Shown: positions 54,081-64,000 of the stretch, piece after piece | Layout: each line of letters starts with the position of its first letter | Position numbering within the stretch: position 1 is the stretch's first letter | Assembly: GCF_950295315.1 (NCBI RefSeq) | Contig: NC_080181.1 | Location: forward strand, 558,001 to 622,000 | Length of the DNA: 64,000 bases | Direction of reading: 5' to 3' | Source: Erinaceus europaeus | Lineage: Eukaryota; Chordata; Mammalia; Eulipotyphla; Erinaceidae | The notes under the pieces: generated by a model | Databases searched by the model: none | What the model saw: the letters and a program-made list of their open reading frames with translations, nothing else | What the model was told of the DNA's origin: nothing | Position numbers and translations under genes: made by a program

Positions 54081-54762
54081 ATACATGTGAAGAAAATAAC
54101 AGTGAAATCTTGCATCCCAAGTAACAAGAAACGGACTCAAACATCTCTCCAATTCTGTCCTAAGAAACAGAGAATTAAGAATCCTAAGCTTGTAGTTCAT
54201 GTGTAAATGATCAGACAGTACTTGAGCTTGCTCTCCAAATATGTTCAGTTTGTCTTCAGGGACCTGGAGCCTGAACCCCACTCAAAGGCCCAGGGAGCCA
54301 TAACCCCATGAACACTTACTGCCTATCTCCCCACTGGCACTGGCTACTACATCTCCTTAGCAAAGGCTAATCCTGGGCTCTCACTGCTTCTCCCCAGCAA
54401 TATACATCAATGCCAATCCAAGTGCCTTCTCCTCATGTGAAGAAAGGGCAGGCCAAGTTTCACCCAATTAAATATGTATACTTGATGTTCTAACTTGAGT
54501 GTCTCACTATGTGTGTGTGTGTGTGTGTGGGGTTGCCCTGAGGGTGCCTCCAGGGCACAGGCTGTCACTACAAGGCACTCAGCACAGCCTTGTTGCCTGC
54601 CTGGGGACCTGGGGATCCCCACTCCAGGCTGCAGAGCCCAAGCACAGCACCTGTTTACATGCACACGGAAGAGGAAGGCCACACCCAGATGTGGGTAAAA
54701 ACAGGGGTCTGAGCTGAGGGTTTATTCAGTACACACACACCACACACATACACACACACATA

Positions 54763-54800
<38 letters not shown>

Positions 54801-54845
54801 CTCAGACACACGTAGAAATACACAGACACACACATCATGTAAGTT
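54081..54845. other. Unique DNA with GT, CA and GA microsatellites
   Basis: (GT)n at 54511-54528, imperfect (CA)n at 54732-54780 and (GA)n at 54781-54800. No gene recognised. Confidence 0.6.
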
Positions 54846-54965
54846 ATTTACTTATGAGAGACACACATCACCAGAGCACAGTCTGGCACACACGGTGCCA
54901 GGCGGCAAACTTCAGACCCAAAATATTACAAGTCCTGCCCTCTGCCCACTGGGCAACCCACACAC
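54846..54965 (-). mobile_element. Old type D SINE
   Basis: TTATGAGAGACACACATCAC, CAGAGCACAGTCTGGCACAC, GCCCACTGGGCAACCCAC. Diverged; the adjacent CA/GA tract probably derives from its tail side. Confidence 0.5.
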
Positions 54966-56783
54966 ACAGTAAATGCATTGAAACTAGGCTGCAGTGAACA
55001 GACCCTGTGCCCATAGCCTCCTGAGTGTGAGACCCAGGGCTGGGGGCCACATACACACACTAATGCCTCTGCATGTACCCTGCCACGTCACAGCTTCCAG
55101 GAGGCTATGGGAAGCTACCCTTAGTCCTGTTCTCCTCTGAAGACATCGCAGCTCAGGAAGCCTGCACTGTTGGCAGTGAGCAGCTGCAGGCGCTGGACTC
55201 TCAGGGGTGGCACCTCTCCCACTGCTGCCACCTGCCATCTCTGCATCTGACCCAACCTGGTCAGACTTTTGACATCTTTCTCACAAAAGAGGCCTGAAAG
55301 GGAGAAGCTTGAAAGCAAGTCTCGGGCCATCAAAACAACTCAGCGGCCAGTGTACTTTGTCATGTGCAGGTCAGGCGCATGCCTACCCCCCCCCCAAGAC
55401 TTCCCTGGTACTCTGGTCCTTATTCCAAGTATTTGCAAGGATAGCGCATAGCTTAGCTGTGTCAGGGGGCCCAGGAATTTCCCTTCCCATCGGCTCCTAA
55501 GTCCTAGGTGCTCAGCTAATCAGGAATGAGGCTCCCCAGGCCACTCAGTTACTGTTATGGGTGAGAGTACAGGCAGAAGACAGCTAACCTGAGTCTCTAA
55601 GTTAATCCTAATTATTCAGTCCAGTTAGTACCAGGAGGGCTGCAAGGGGAAAGAGACCCAGTGGTGCCTCAAGAGGGATTCAAGTGCTGTTGCAAAGGAA
55701 CAAAAAACATTTTAACAAACAAGATTGATAAGAAACAGCTTATCAGGCACTGGGTCTGGATGTCTGAGCACAGACTGGGGAGCCCTGGAGCACCGACACC
55801 TGATTCTCTCCACAAGCAGAGCAGTCAGAGTGAAGGTGGACAGAGCCCCACGTGAGGGACCCAAGCAGCCTTCAGATGCTGCTCCGTGATCTGGGGCAGG
55901 TAGCCAGTGCCCCACCTCAGGGCCGCAGCCCTGCCCTCTGCCTGACCTGGGTCAGCTCCCATGTACCTGTCCTGTGATGTCCCCCTAGGAACGTCCTTGA
56001 AGAACAACTAAAGACAACTGTGATGATGGTGACTGGGACAGCCAGTCAGTCACAGGGCCTCGCTGCCCAGGTGGGGTGGCAACCAGCCCTCAGTGAGGAG
56101 CTCTTGTCCTCAGTGAGGAGCTCTTGTCCTCAGTGAGGAGCTCTTGGGGATGGTCAGGCCACAGAGATGCAGCTCAGCATGTGCAGGGCGGCTGGAGTGA
56201 GTGACTGTCCTCCTGGCCTGCTTTCCACAGGAAGCTCCCAGAGCCCATGACAGCACAGGGCTATGGCTCAGTCTCCCACCTCCATCTCCTAAGCTCACCC
56301 TCCATGAAGTCATACCCACTCACACCATCTCAGCAGGGCTAGGAGCTCCCTGCTCCTCCAAGGGGGACTCGCCTACTGCCCTTTCTGTGGAACTCTGACA
56401 GGAAGGGGTGTTCCTGTGTTCCCTGTCTGTCTGTTAGTCTGTCTGTCCAGGCCCCTCCACTTCAGCTCCCACCTCCTGAAAGACAGCCAGCAGCTGTGCT
56501 GGGACATGAGAGGCCACAGAAACTGCTGAGAGCGGATGCACCTGGTTACCAAGGCTCTGGTGATGGTGCCACTGTTCTCACTCACGTCCTGTGGACATGG
56601 TGTCATCTAAATGGTGGCCATGTAGTGTGTGCACTGCAGAGCTATGAAGGGCATTCTCCCTACTCCTCTGGGGGTGCTCTTCCCACACAGCTCGGGCCAC
56701 AGGCCACATGCACAGGGGGTCACAGAGGAGGTGGAGGCAGGTGAGGTGGAGACAGGTGAGGTGGGGAAAGGTGATACGCACAG
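54966..56783. other. Unique GC-rich intergenic DNA with 20-bp triplication
   Basis: No gene recognised. A 20-bp unit (TCAGTGAGGAGCTCTTGTCC) is present three times at about 56091-56148. Poly-C near 55387-55395. Confidence 0.5.
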
Positions 56784-57472
56784 GTATGCCCTCTGTCTAT
56801 CCCCCCTGCCCTCCACCCCCCTGCAGGGAGCACTGCTGCTGTGGCTTCTCTCCCTCTGTCTCTCCCCCCTGCCCTCCACCCCCCTGCAGGGAGCACTGCT
56901 GCTGTGGCCTCTCTCCCTCTGTCTCTCCCCCCTGCCCTCCACCTCCCTGCAGGGAGCACTGCTGCTGTGGCTTCTCTCCCTCTGTCTCTCCCTCCTGCCC
57001 TCCACCTCCCTGCAGGGAGCACTGCTGCTGTGGCCTCTCTCCCTCTGTCTCTCCCCCTGTCCTCCACCTCCCTGCAGGTGGCTCTGTTTCTGTGTCCTCT
57101 CTCCCTCTGTCCCTCCCCCCTGCTCTCCACCTCCCTGCAGGTGGCTCTGTTTCTGTGTCCTCTCTCCCTCTGTCCCTCCCCCCTGCTCTCCACCTCCCTG
57201 CAGGTGGCTCTGTTTCTGTGTCCTCTCTCCCTCTGTCCCTCCCCCCTGTCCTCCACCTCCCTGAAGGAGGCTCTATTTCTGTGGCCTCTCTCCCTCTGTC
57301 CCCCCCCACACCCCCCACCTCCCTGCAGGGAGCTGGGCTGCTGTGGCCTCTCTCCCTCTGTCCCTCCCCCCTGCCCTCCACCTCCCTGCAGGTGGCTCTG
57401 TTTCTGTGTCCTCTCTCCCTCTGTCTCTCCCCCTGCCCTCCACCTCCCTGCAGGGAGCTCTGCTGCTGAAGG
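56784..57472 (+). repeat. Minisatellite 5: 63-bp C-rich array, ~11 units
   Basis: CTGCAG recurs at 56821, 56884, 56947, 57010, 57072 and 57135, giving 62-63 bp steps. The unit reads CCCCTGCCCTCCACCTCCCT, GCAGGGAGCACTGCTGCTGT, GGCCTCTCTCCCTCTGTCTC, TCC. A second type has GGTGGCTCTGTTTCTGTGTC. Several units carry the 14-bp perfect palindrome CTCCCTGCAGGGAG. Forward and reverse frames are open through the array (up to 317 codons); coding is not supported. Confidence 0.95.
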
Positions 57473-57920
57473 TACAAGTCCAGAGGATGTAGGGCTTCCA
57501 GAAGGACAGCTCCAGAGACACACAAATCCCCACTACCACCACCACCACATAGACACACCTGTGGTTCCTGCTGAACAGGCCACAGTTATCTCGCCGGCCT
57601 CTCCAGTGCTCCACCCTCCACTCCTGTCCGGAAACCATGGGTGTGGGCCCAACCGAGCACAGCTGAGTCTGCTCCCCCAAGCTCCAGGCCTCCGTGGCTC
57701 ACATGATCCACAGCCCAGGCCCAGAGAAGTGGTGACATCGCATGTGTCTCTGTGTGGAGAGAATGACAGAATCCAGACAGAAGTCATAGCCTGAAACTGC
57801 TAATCACAGAATAGACCTCAGGGTTGATTCAGTTTCTCGGCCCATGTTCAGTCTCTGCAGCACGTGGTTTCTGAAAACACCAGAAGGTGAGAAGGCTGAG
57901 TTCAGTGGCGACACAGAGGT
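57473..57920. other. Unique intergenic DNA
   Basis: No recognisable feature. Confidence 0.4.
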
Positions 57921-58210
57921 TAATGTTCCAAGATAAAAATTGGCTTTGCAGCCAAAGCACTTCATAAAACTTGCATATTATATCATGAATATTTTAGGGT
58001 GAAAATAATTCACCAAATCACTTTAAGGGGAAAACGCTGTAACATGCTTAATAGTTTGCAGCTGACATTGTGAAATTGGAGTTCAGGATTAGCCAACAGT
58101 AATTATGGGAAAAATAACAAAATTAATTGTGTTGTATATTTCCATGCCTCAAAGAGTCACAAGGACATTATTTATTTTCTTCAAAGTGAAGGCTTCTTGG
58201 GGCCTAAATG
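57921..58210. promoter_or_regulatory. Candidate conserved AT-rich non-coding element
   Basis: Non-repetitive AT-rich block (CTTGCATATTATATCATGAA, GAAAATAATTCACCAAATCA, CAACAGTAATTATGGG, AAAATTAATTGTG) only 0.45 kb from a GC-rich minisatellite. ATTA cores and an ATGCAA-type octamer-like motif occur. The texture is like vertebrate developmental enhancers; conservation is untested. Confidence 0.3.
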
Positions 58211-58213
58211 AAA

Positions 58214-58345
58214 GCACTCACATGCATATGGCCATGAGCAGTCACACCCAGGCTCACACAGGCAGACACATGTGTATACGTGCACACACAAGCACGCAGG
58301 CAGACACGCACAGGCACACAGGCGCACAAACAGACATGTACACAC
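58214..58345 (+). repeat. Imperfect CA/GCACACAGG low-complexity tract
   Basis: CACA-rich sequence with recurring CAGGCAGACAC, CACAGGCACACAGGCGCAC motifs. Confidence 0.8.
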
Positions 58346-59048
58346 AGAACACAAAAGCAGATGGACACAGGAATGACAGAATTCCAAACTCTGTAGGTAA
58401 AAATATAGTCAATGTTCAAAAGTAGCCTCCCCCATTCACTCTACCCTGTCCACTCTGCCCTGCACATCTTTCTCCATGGCTCTGTGATTTCACTAATCAG
58501 AGGTTGAAATCATGTCCTCAAATGTATTCAGGCACCTTCCTCCATATTATGAGTCCTTCTGTCTTATCACTCGTTTCAGCTGTCAAAATTCATTGTAAAA
58601 ATAAGGGAGAATGAGAGAAGGAGCCGAAAAGGACTTCTCACCTGCCCGTGACTTCAGCATCTCATCCCAGATGATCTTTGAGTAAGTGCTCCTTCAGCTG
58701 GAGACTTGGACATGCCTGTGAGATTCTCTGAGTAGGGCACCATAAAGTAATTGCTATTTTTCAATTACATGGCTCTTCTTTATGTCACCAGAGCCTTATA
58801 TGCTCACTCAAGGTATTTGGGAGCTAGCTGGACATTTAAGACTTTTGGATCATGTGGGCATCTACTCAGGATGTACTAGAAGTAGTTTGAATTGAAAAAG
58901 AATTTGTGTTATTAAACCCAGCTGACACTGTAAAATCTTCACAGCATCTCCAGGCACAAGGAAATTCATGTGTTCTCCCCACTTCCTATGATCTTCCCTC
59001 TGGGAAAGATTTCCTCCCATCAGTTTAGTGACTATCAAGAGATGTTAT
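58346..59048. other. Unique intergenic DNA
   Basis: Contains one half of a 41-bp dispersed exact duplication (58687-58727). No gene recognised. Confidence 0.45.
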
Positions 59049-59052
59049 ACAG

Positions 59053-59256
59053 GGGGCCTGGCAGGGGAGCACTCGGCTGAGCACATGTCACTGTGTGAGA
59101 GGACCCGGATGCAAGCCTCTGTTCCCCACCTGCAAGGGGGAAGCCCCATGAGTGGTGAAGCAGGGTTATAGGTGTCTATCTGTGTCTCTCCCTATCTCTC
59201 CCCCCTCCTGGTTTTTCTCTATCTCTATCCAATACATAAATAAATGACTTTTTAAA
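59053..59256 (+). mobile_element. Type B SINE
   Basis: GGGGCCTGGCAGGGGAGCAC head, GTGGTGAAGCAGGGTTATAG, CCAATACATAAATAAATGAC tail. A 9-bp duplication, AGATGTTAT, lies at 59040-59048 and 59257-59265. Confidence 0.87.
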
Positions 59257-59265
59257 AGATGTTAT

Positions 59266-60442
59266 GTAAACATCTGAATTAAATATATTTTGAGTCAGAA
59301 AACATGGGCACCTTGGTTCTATATTGTTGTGTGGCTACAAGTTAAGCTCTGACAGGCTCACTCTGCAAAGCAAGCAGCGCTGTGGGAGCCCACCTGTCCT
59401 TTACCTGCCCTCACACCTGTCCTCGCCTACCCTTACACCTGCCCTCACACCAGCCCTCATACCTGCTCCTTCAGCTGGAGACTTGGACATGCCTGTGAGA
59501 TTCTTTGATTAGGACCCTCATATCTGCCCTTGTACCTGCCCTCACCTGCACTCACTTGCTCTTACCTGCCCTTAAGGCCGGGTCCAACACACCTGGTCCT
59601 CCATGCCTGGCCTGCAGGTCTGGCTCCTCACACATCTGCTCTACATGTGTGGCAGAGCTGCTTGTCCACAGGGGTATGCTCTGCTCTCCTTCCTGCGGTT
59701 CAGTGCAGCTGCCTCAGGGACAACTTCACACATCCCAGGAACGTGACCTCCCTCTCCTAGCTGCCTCCCCCCTCAGCACCTCTCCATTCTCTCTATGCAT
59801 TTTATGGGATTTCCTGTCACTCATCACTGGAATAAGAAAAACAAAGACAGAAAAAAAAGAAGTCTAGGCACACAGGTCTCCAGACATGTCTCCAGACATG
59901 GCCAGGTAACAGGTTGTTGGGAGGTCCCGGAGGCACAGAGTGCAAGCACTGTTCTGGTCTTGAGCCCCAAGCAGGGCACAAAGTAGGACAAAATGAGGCT
60001 CATGCAACATCTCAGCCAAGCAGCACACGCCAAAGTGATTAAAGCCAGTCAGATTGTGCAGACATGTCACTTAGCAGTCACCTGTCAGGCCTGATGTGAA
60101 ACAGGTGATAGTGATAATAATTGTTCTTTATTCATATTAAATCCTTCCTGACTGATGAAATGCTAATTGTGTCCTGGAGAGGAAGCAAGCTGGCAGATCA
60201 GGCCTGGGCCTGGACATCCCAGAGGGTCATCTCCTGCTCCAGCCCTGCCCCAGAGCCACAGGGCAGCAAGGTGCCCTGCAGAGATGTACAGAGGGCTAGG
60301 GACTATCCATCACCACACGGTCTGGAGTGAGGTCATGGGAAGAGCCAAAGAGCTCAGCCCACCCCCACCCCCTCATGCAGGGTGGACCAGTGCCATCCTA
60401 ACAGGGGATCCAGGGAGAGACCTGAAAGACTGTGTGAGCCCT
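59266..60442. other. Unique DNA with a short ACCTGCCCTCAC repeat
   Basis: 59396-59575 carries degenerate 10-14 bp ACCTGCCCTCAC units with a 41-bp foreign insert at 59464-59504. 60070-60175 is AT-rich and conserved-looking (GTGATAATAATTGTTCTTTA, GATGAAATGCTAATTGTG). No gene recognised. Confidence 0.45.
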
Positions 60443-61296
60443 CGCCAACCATCCAACACTTCCCAGCACACACCTCAGCCTGCCATGAGGACCCAGCCCC
60501 AGCACTTCTCAGCACTCACCTCAGCTTGCCATGAGGACTGAGCCCCAGCACTTCCCAGCACTCACCTCAGCCTGCCATGAGGACCCAGCCCCAGCACTTC
60601 TCAGCACTCACCTCAGCTTGCCATGAGGACTGAGCCCCAGCACTTCCCAGCACTCACCTCAGCCTGCCATAAGGACCCAGCCCCAGCACTTCTCAGCACT
60701 CACCTCAGCCTGCCATAAGGACCCATCCCCAGCACTTCCCAGCACTCACCTCAGCTTGCCATGAGGACTGAGCCCCAGCGCTTCCCAGCACTCACCTCAG
60801 CCTGCCATGAGGACTGAGCCCCAGCACTTCCCAGCACTCACCTCAGCCTGCCATAAGGACCCAGCCCCACCACTTCTCAGCACTCACCTCACCTTGCCAT
60901 GAGGACTGAGCCCCAGCACTTCCCAGCACTCACCTCAGCCTGCCATAAGGACCCAGCCCCAGCACTTCCCAGCACTCACCTCAGCTTGCCATGAGGACTG
61001 AGCCCCAGCACTTCTCAGCACTCACCTCAGCCTGCCATAAGGACCCAGCCCCAGCACTTCTCAGCACTCACCTCAGCTTGCCATGAGGACTGAGCCCCAG
61101 CACTTCTCAGCACTCACCTCAGCCTGCCATAAGGACCCAGCCCCAGCACTTCCCAGCACTCACCTCAGCTTGCCATGAGGACTGAGCCCCAGCACTTCTC
61201 AGCACTCACCTCAGCCTGCCATAAGGACCCAGCCCCACCACTTCCCAGCACTCACCTCAGCTTGCCATGAGGACCCAGCCCCAGCACTTCTCAGCA
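60443..61296 (+). repeat. Minisatellite 6: 46-bp array with 92-bp dimeric order
   Basis: About 18 units of AGCACTTCCCAGCACTCACC, TCAGCCTGCCATGAGGACCC, AGCCCC. Two subtypes alternate for much of the array. One has CTTCTCAGC...CAGCTTGCC...GGACTGAG; the other has CTTCCCAGC...CAGCCTGCC...GGACCCAG. ATGAGGAC of the first subtype recurs at 60531 and 60623, 92 bp apart. Stops (TGA, TAA) occur in the unit, so it has no long open frame. Confidence 0.96.
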
Positions 61297-61409
61297 CAAA
61301 GGGGCCTGAGTTCTCAGTTTGCCTGAGGTGCTTTCCATTGACCTGGCATCTTCAGAATCACAGCTCATGTTATATCTTCACTAGAAACTTCCATAAAAAC
61401 CAACAAAAT
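61297..61409. other. Unique flank
   Basis: No feature recognised. Confidence 0.4.
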
Positions 61410-61730
61410 GGAGGGGACAGGCAGTGGCACACCAGTTAAGCGCACACAGTACTAAGTGTAAGGACCTACACAAGATCCCGGTTCGAGCCTCTGGCTCCCC
61501 ACCTGCAGGAGGATCGCTTCACAGGCAGTGAAGCAGGTCTGCAGGTGTCTGTCTTTCTCTCTCCCTCTTTTATCTTCCCCTCCCCTCTCAATTTCTCTCT
61601 GTCCTATAAAAAGAAATGATAAAATGGCTGCATGAGCAGTGGATTTGCAGTGCTGGTACCGAGCCCCAGTGATAACCCTAGAGGCACAAAAAAAAAAAAA
61701 AAAAAAGGAAGAAAGAAAAGAAAAGAAACT
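61410..61730 (+). mobile_element. Type A SINE, full length with 3' module
   Basis: GGGGACAGGCAGTGGCACAC head, CCCGGTTCGAGCCTCTGGC, CTCTCTGTCCTATAAAAAGA, GCAGTGGATTTGCAGTGCTG and AATAAC-like end with poly-A. Flanks AAACCAACAAAATG and AAACTAACAAAGTA suggest a diverged duplication. Confidence 0.9.
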
Positions 61731-63407
61731 AACAAAGTACAGTCAGGAGATTGTCTAGTGAGATATGAAGTCTTGCAAAGACTCAAAAACTTTTCTACCA
61801 TTTAATATGTAAATATCAGGGGAGCAGGGGAGGGGTAAGTACCCCTGACAGGGCAGAGCAGGTTGCTCCTGTGTCTGACCACTATGTAGCGGGGCTTCTG
61901 GTGTGCAGCAGTGGGGAGTCCAGCCTCTCTTGGTCACTTGCAAGCCTGGGGCCTCATCTTCTTCCCACATCAAGTGCACCCCAAGCCTTGTCATGCAAGA
62001 GCTCAAACATCTAACAGCCTGGCTTTCTGAAAAATTCTAAAATTTAAACAAGTTCCTAAATCTCTTTGAATAGAAATAAGTATAAGACTAACTAGAGGGC
62101 ACAGTCAGCAGGCAAAGCAGCTTCCTGGTTAATTCTGTGTCCCAGCAGCCCCAGACCCAAGGCCAGCTCCCAAACAGACAGTACAAGCCTCCTTCTTGAT
62201 GCCCTGTCACCTCCTCACCCTCCCTGGATGACATCTCCTTGTGTGGCTGCCCTTTGCTGCAAAGGGTCTGGGCTGCAGACCCAGCTGGTCAGTGTGGAGG
62301 TGGACTCCTTCTCTGAGTGGGCAGGTGATGGACGGGCTGAAATCTGACCTTCACTCAGTGTTATTTCAACTGTCTGAACCCGAAGGTTGCTGTTCCTGCT
62401 CTGCACACCCCCAGCATCCATGTCAGTACTGCGGCCCCACCCCCACCAGCAGCACCACAGCCCTTTGAGGGCCCCATGTCTGCCACGTTTTGGGGCTCCG
62501 TGTCAGTACTGTCCCATTGACTTATTTTTTCTCTCCACTAGTTCTGAGCATGACAGTGAGCTGGGAAATCTCAGTGCACCCTGGCCTCAGCACTGTGACT
62601 CACCGCTGGTGATGGGGACAGGCAGCCGTGATGGTCCAGGCAGCGATCCTGGGGTAGGTGCTGGGGGAATTGGGACTCTGCCTCAAACCAGTCTTCCAAA
62701 AGAGAAACTTGCATATCTGGAGGCCATGCATATGTGCCAGAAGAATATTATTTTTAGTTGCCTTTCTCTGAATTCATTTGCACATCCCTGGACACTGTGT
62801 ACACATACACATGTGCATAGAATCGAATCCCCTTTAATTGTCTATCAAAATATGAGCCCCTTTTCATAATTTGTTAGAGTTTTACCTACAAGCTAGCTGG
62901 GCTGCACTTGTTTTCCAACCTTTCTAAAATCTAAAAGTCTTATCAGGAAGGTCACTTCCACAACCAGGTGGTACAAGTAGCCCTGGCCTTGTCTACCTGC
63001 AGAGCCCTGTGAGGACAGCTGAGAGAAGGCAACTGCAGTGGCTAGAAGTGGGGCCTGTGCTTAGGCTGTGAACGGCTATGGTCAGACTTACAGTTGATGA
63101 CCCTTTCTGAATTCGCCCTCACAGGCCCGCTGGGTTGAAACAGTATCTTAATCCTATAGCAAGGACTGACATGTAGCAGATTTTTTTTCCCCCAGAGTCT
63201 CTGCTATGCTGCACTATTTATACCTTCTGATCACTGTTGCCTTGCTGGTTCTGCTGCCATTATTTTAAGGTGCATGGACACTTTCTGCATCAGCAAAGCA
63301 AGGGTTTCACTCCCCCTTTCTGCACCTGGACTTTGGTTGTCCTTTGTTTTCCTCTTAGATACTTGACTAGTATGTCCATTTCAAAGACAACTCCTAGGTT
63401 AGCCAGC
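61731..63407. other. Unique intergenic DNA
   Basis: No gene, RNA or repeat recognised. The longest open frame (160 codons, 62387-62869) has no recognisable domain. Confidence 0.45.
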
Positions 63408-63530
63408 TAGTGCACTGGACTTGTGTGTGAACTACCAGAGGCCACAGGTCTAATGCCCATACCACCGTATGCCAGAAGTGAGCAGTATTTGGGCTGTCTC
63501 TATCATCTCTCATAAAATAAATAAACACAA
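63408..63530 (+). mobile_element. Old tRNA-like SINE
   Basis: GCCAGCTAGTGCACTGGACT head, CACAGGTCTAATGCCC B-box relic, ACCGTATGCCAGAAGTGAGC, and TCTCATAAAATAAATAAACA tail: diverged copy of the 30778 family. Confidence 0.55.
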
Positions 63531-63678
63531 TGTATCTCTACTGGGTGGGTAATTGGCTATAACTAAATTCATACATTAATTTTTGAAAGGAAAGATATTT
63601 AAATATTCCCAACCAGAATCACAAGGTATTGTCTTATTATTTATAAATAAAATAATTTAATTACATTCTTGTATCTTT

Positions 63679-63952
63679 TTTTTTAATATTTATTTATTCC
63701 CTTTTGTTGCCCTTGTTGTTTTATTGTTGTAGTTATTATTGGTGTCATTGTTGGATAGGACAGAGATAAATGGAGAGTGGAGGGGAAGACAGAGAGAAGG
63801 AGAGAAAGACAGACACCTGCAGACCTGCTTCACCACCTGTGAAGCGACTCCCCTGCAGGTGGGGAGCCGGGGGCTCGAACCAGGATCCTTATGCCGGTCC
63901 CTGTGCTTTGCGCCATGTGCGCTTAACCTGCTGCGTTACCACCCGACTCCCC
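63679..63952 (-). mobile_element. Type A SINE
   Basis: TTCCCTTTTGTTGCCCTTGT, GTTGGATAGGACAGAGATAA, GACACCTGCAGACCTGCTTC, GGGGCTCGAACCAGGATCC, AACCTGCTGCGTTACCACCC. A 12-bp duplication, TCTTGTATCTTT, lies at 63667-63678 and 63953-63964. Confidence 0.94.
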
Positions 63953-64000
63953 TCTTGTATCTTTCTTATTCTTCAACCTGTATAGCCTTTGAGACTATTA

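Noticed and set aside
56708..57794. Open frames of 211-317 codons through the 63-bp array
   Set aside because: Both strands are open at similar length over the same repeats, as expected of low-complexity C-rich DNA.

Overview
The window looks like nuclear DNA of an insectivore mammal, most probably a hedgehog (Erinaceidae). It is packed with tRNA-derived SINEs whose head (GGGAGTCGGGCGGTAGCGCA) and CT-rich body match what I remember of hedgehog ERI-type SINEs. It also carries mammalian L1 3' ends, solo LTRs and microsatellites. The species call rests on memory of repeat families, not on a search. I see no supportable protein-coding gene, exon, rRNA or functional tRNA. Nearly all long open frames are frame-rotating tandem repeats.

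Layout. 0-7.6 kb: an LTR-like stretch, a solo LTR (1264-1609), a CT/CA microsatellite, a 52/45-bp minisatellite (2.70-4.04 kb), a possible conserved AT-rich element (4.25-4.71 kb) and a nested SINE pair. 7.6-15.4 kb: one very large 25/28-bp G-rich minisatellite with about 300 units, interrupted at 13293-13760 by an antisense solo LTR. 15.4-32 kb: mostly unique sequence with L1 and SINE insertions, including an L1 in L1 with a SINE and a three-level SINE nest. 32-48 kb: several L1 3' ends of at least three 3'-UTR types, many SINEs, and a 27/55-bp minisatellite (41.4-42.4 kb). 48.1-50.2 kb: a 28-bp minisatellite. 51-54 kb: SINEs and L1 3' ends. 54-64 kb: GC-rich unique DNA with a 63-bp C-rich minisatellite (56.8-57.5 kb), an AT-rich conserved-looking block (57.9-58.2 kb) and a 46-bp minisatellite with a 92-bp dimeric order (60.4-61.3 kb).

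How it fits together: the window is best read as a gene-free, recombinogenic segment, perhaps subtelomeric, where six unrelated GC-skewed minisatellites have expanded. Between them, successive waves of L1s and SINEs inserted; nesting and target-site duplications (TSDs) give their relative ages. The most informative locus is the 25/28-bp array. It has higher-order periods of about 602, 727 and 1326 bp and a decayed right edge. Its solo LTR has a clean 5-bp duplication, and its orientation would send read-through transcription into the array. SINE types used below: type A = GGGAGTC-headed, often ending in a GGCCTCCAGGAGCAGTGG module; type B = GGGGCCAGGTGGTGGCAC-headed, with an AATAAATAAAGATAAT tail; type D = older, diverged tRNA-like SINEs.
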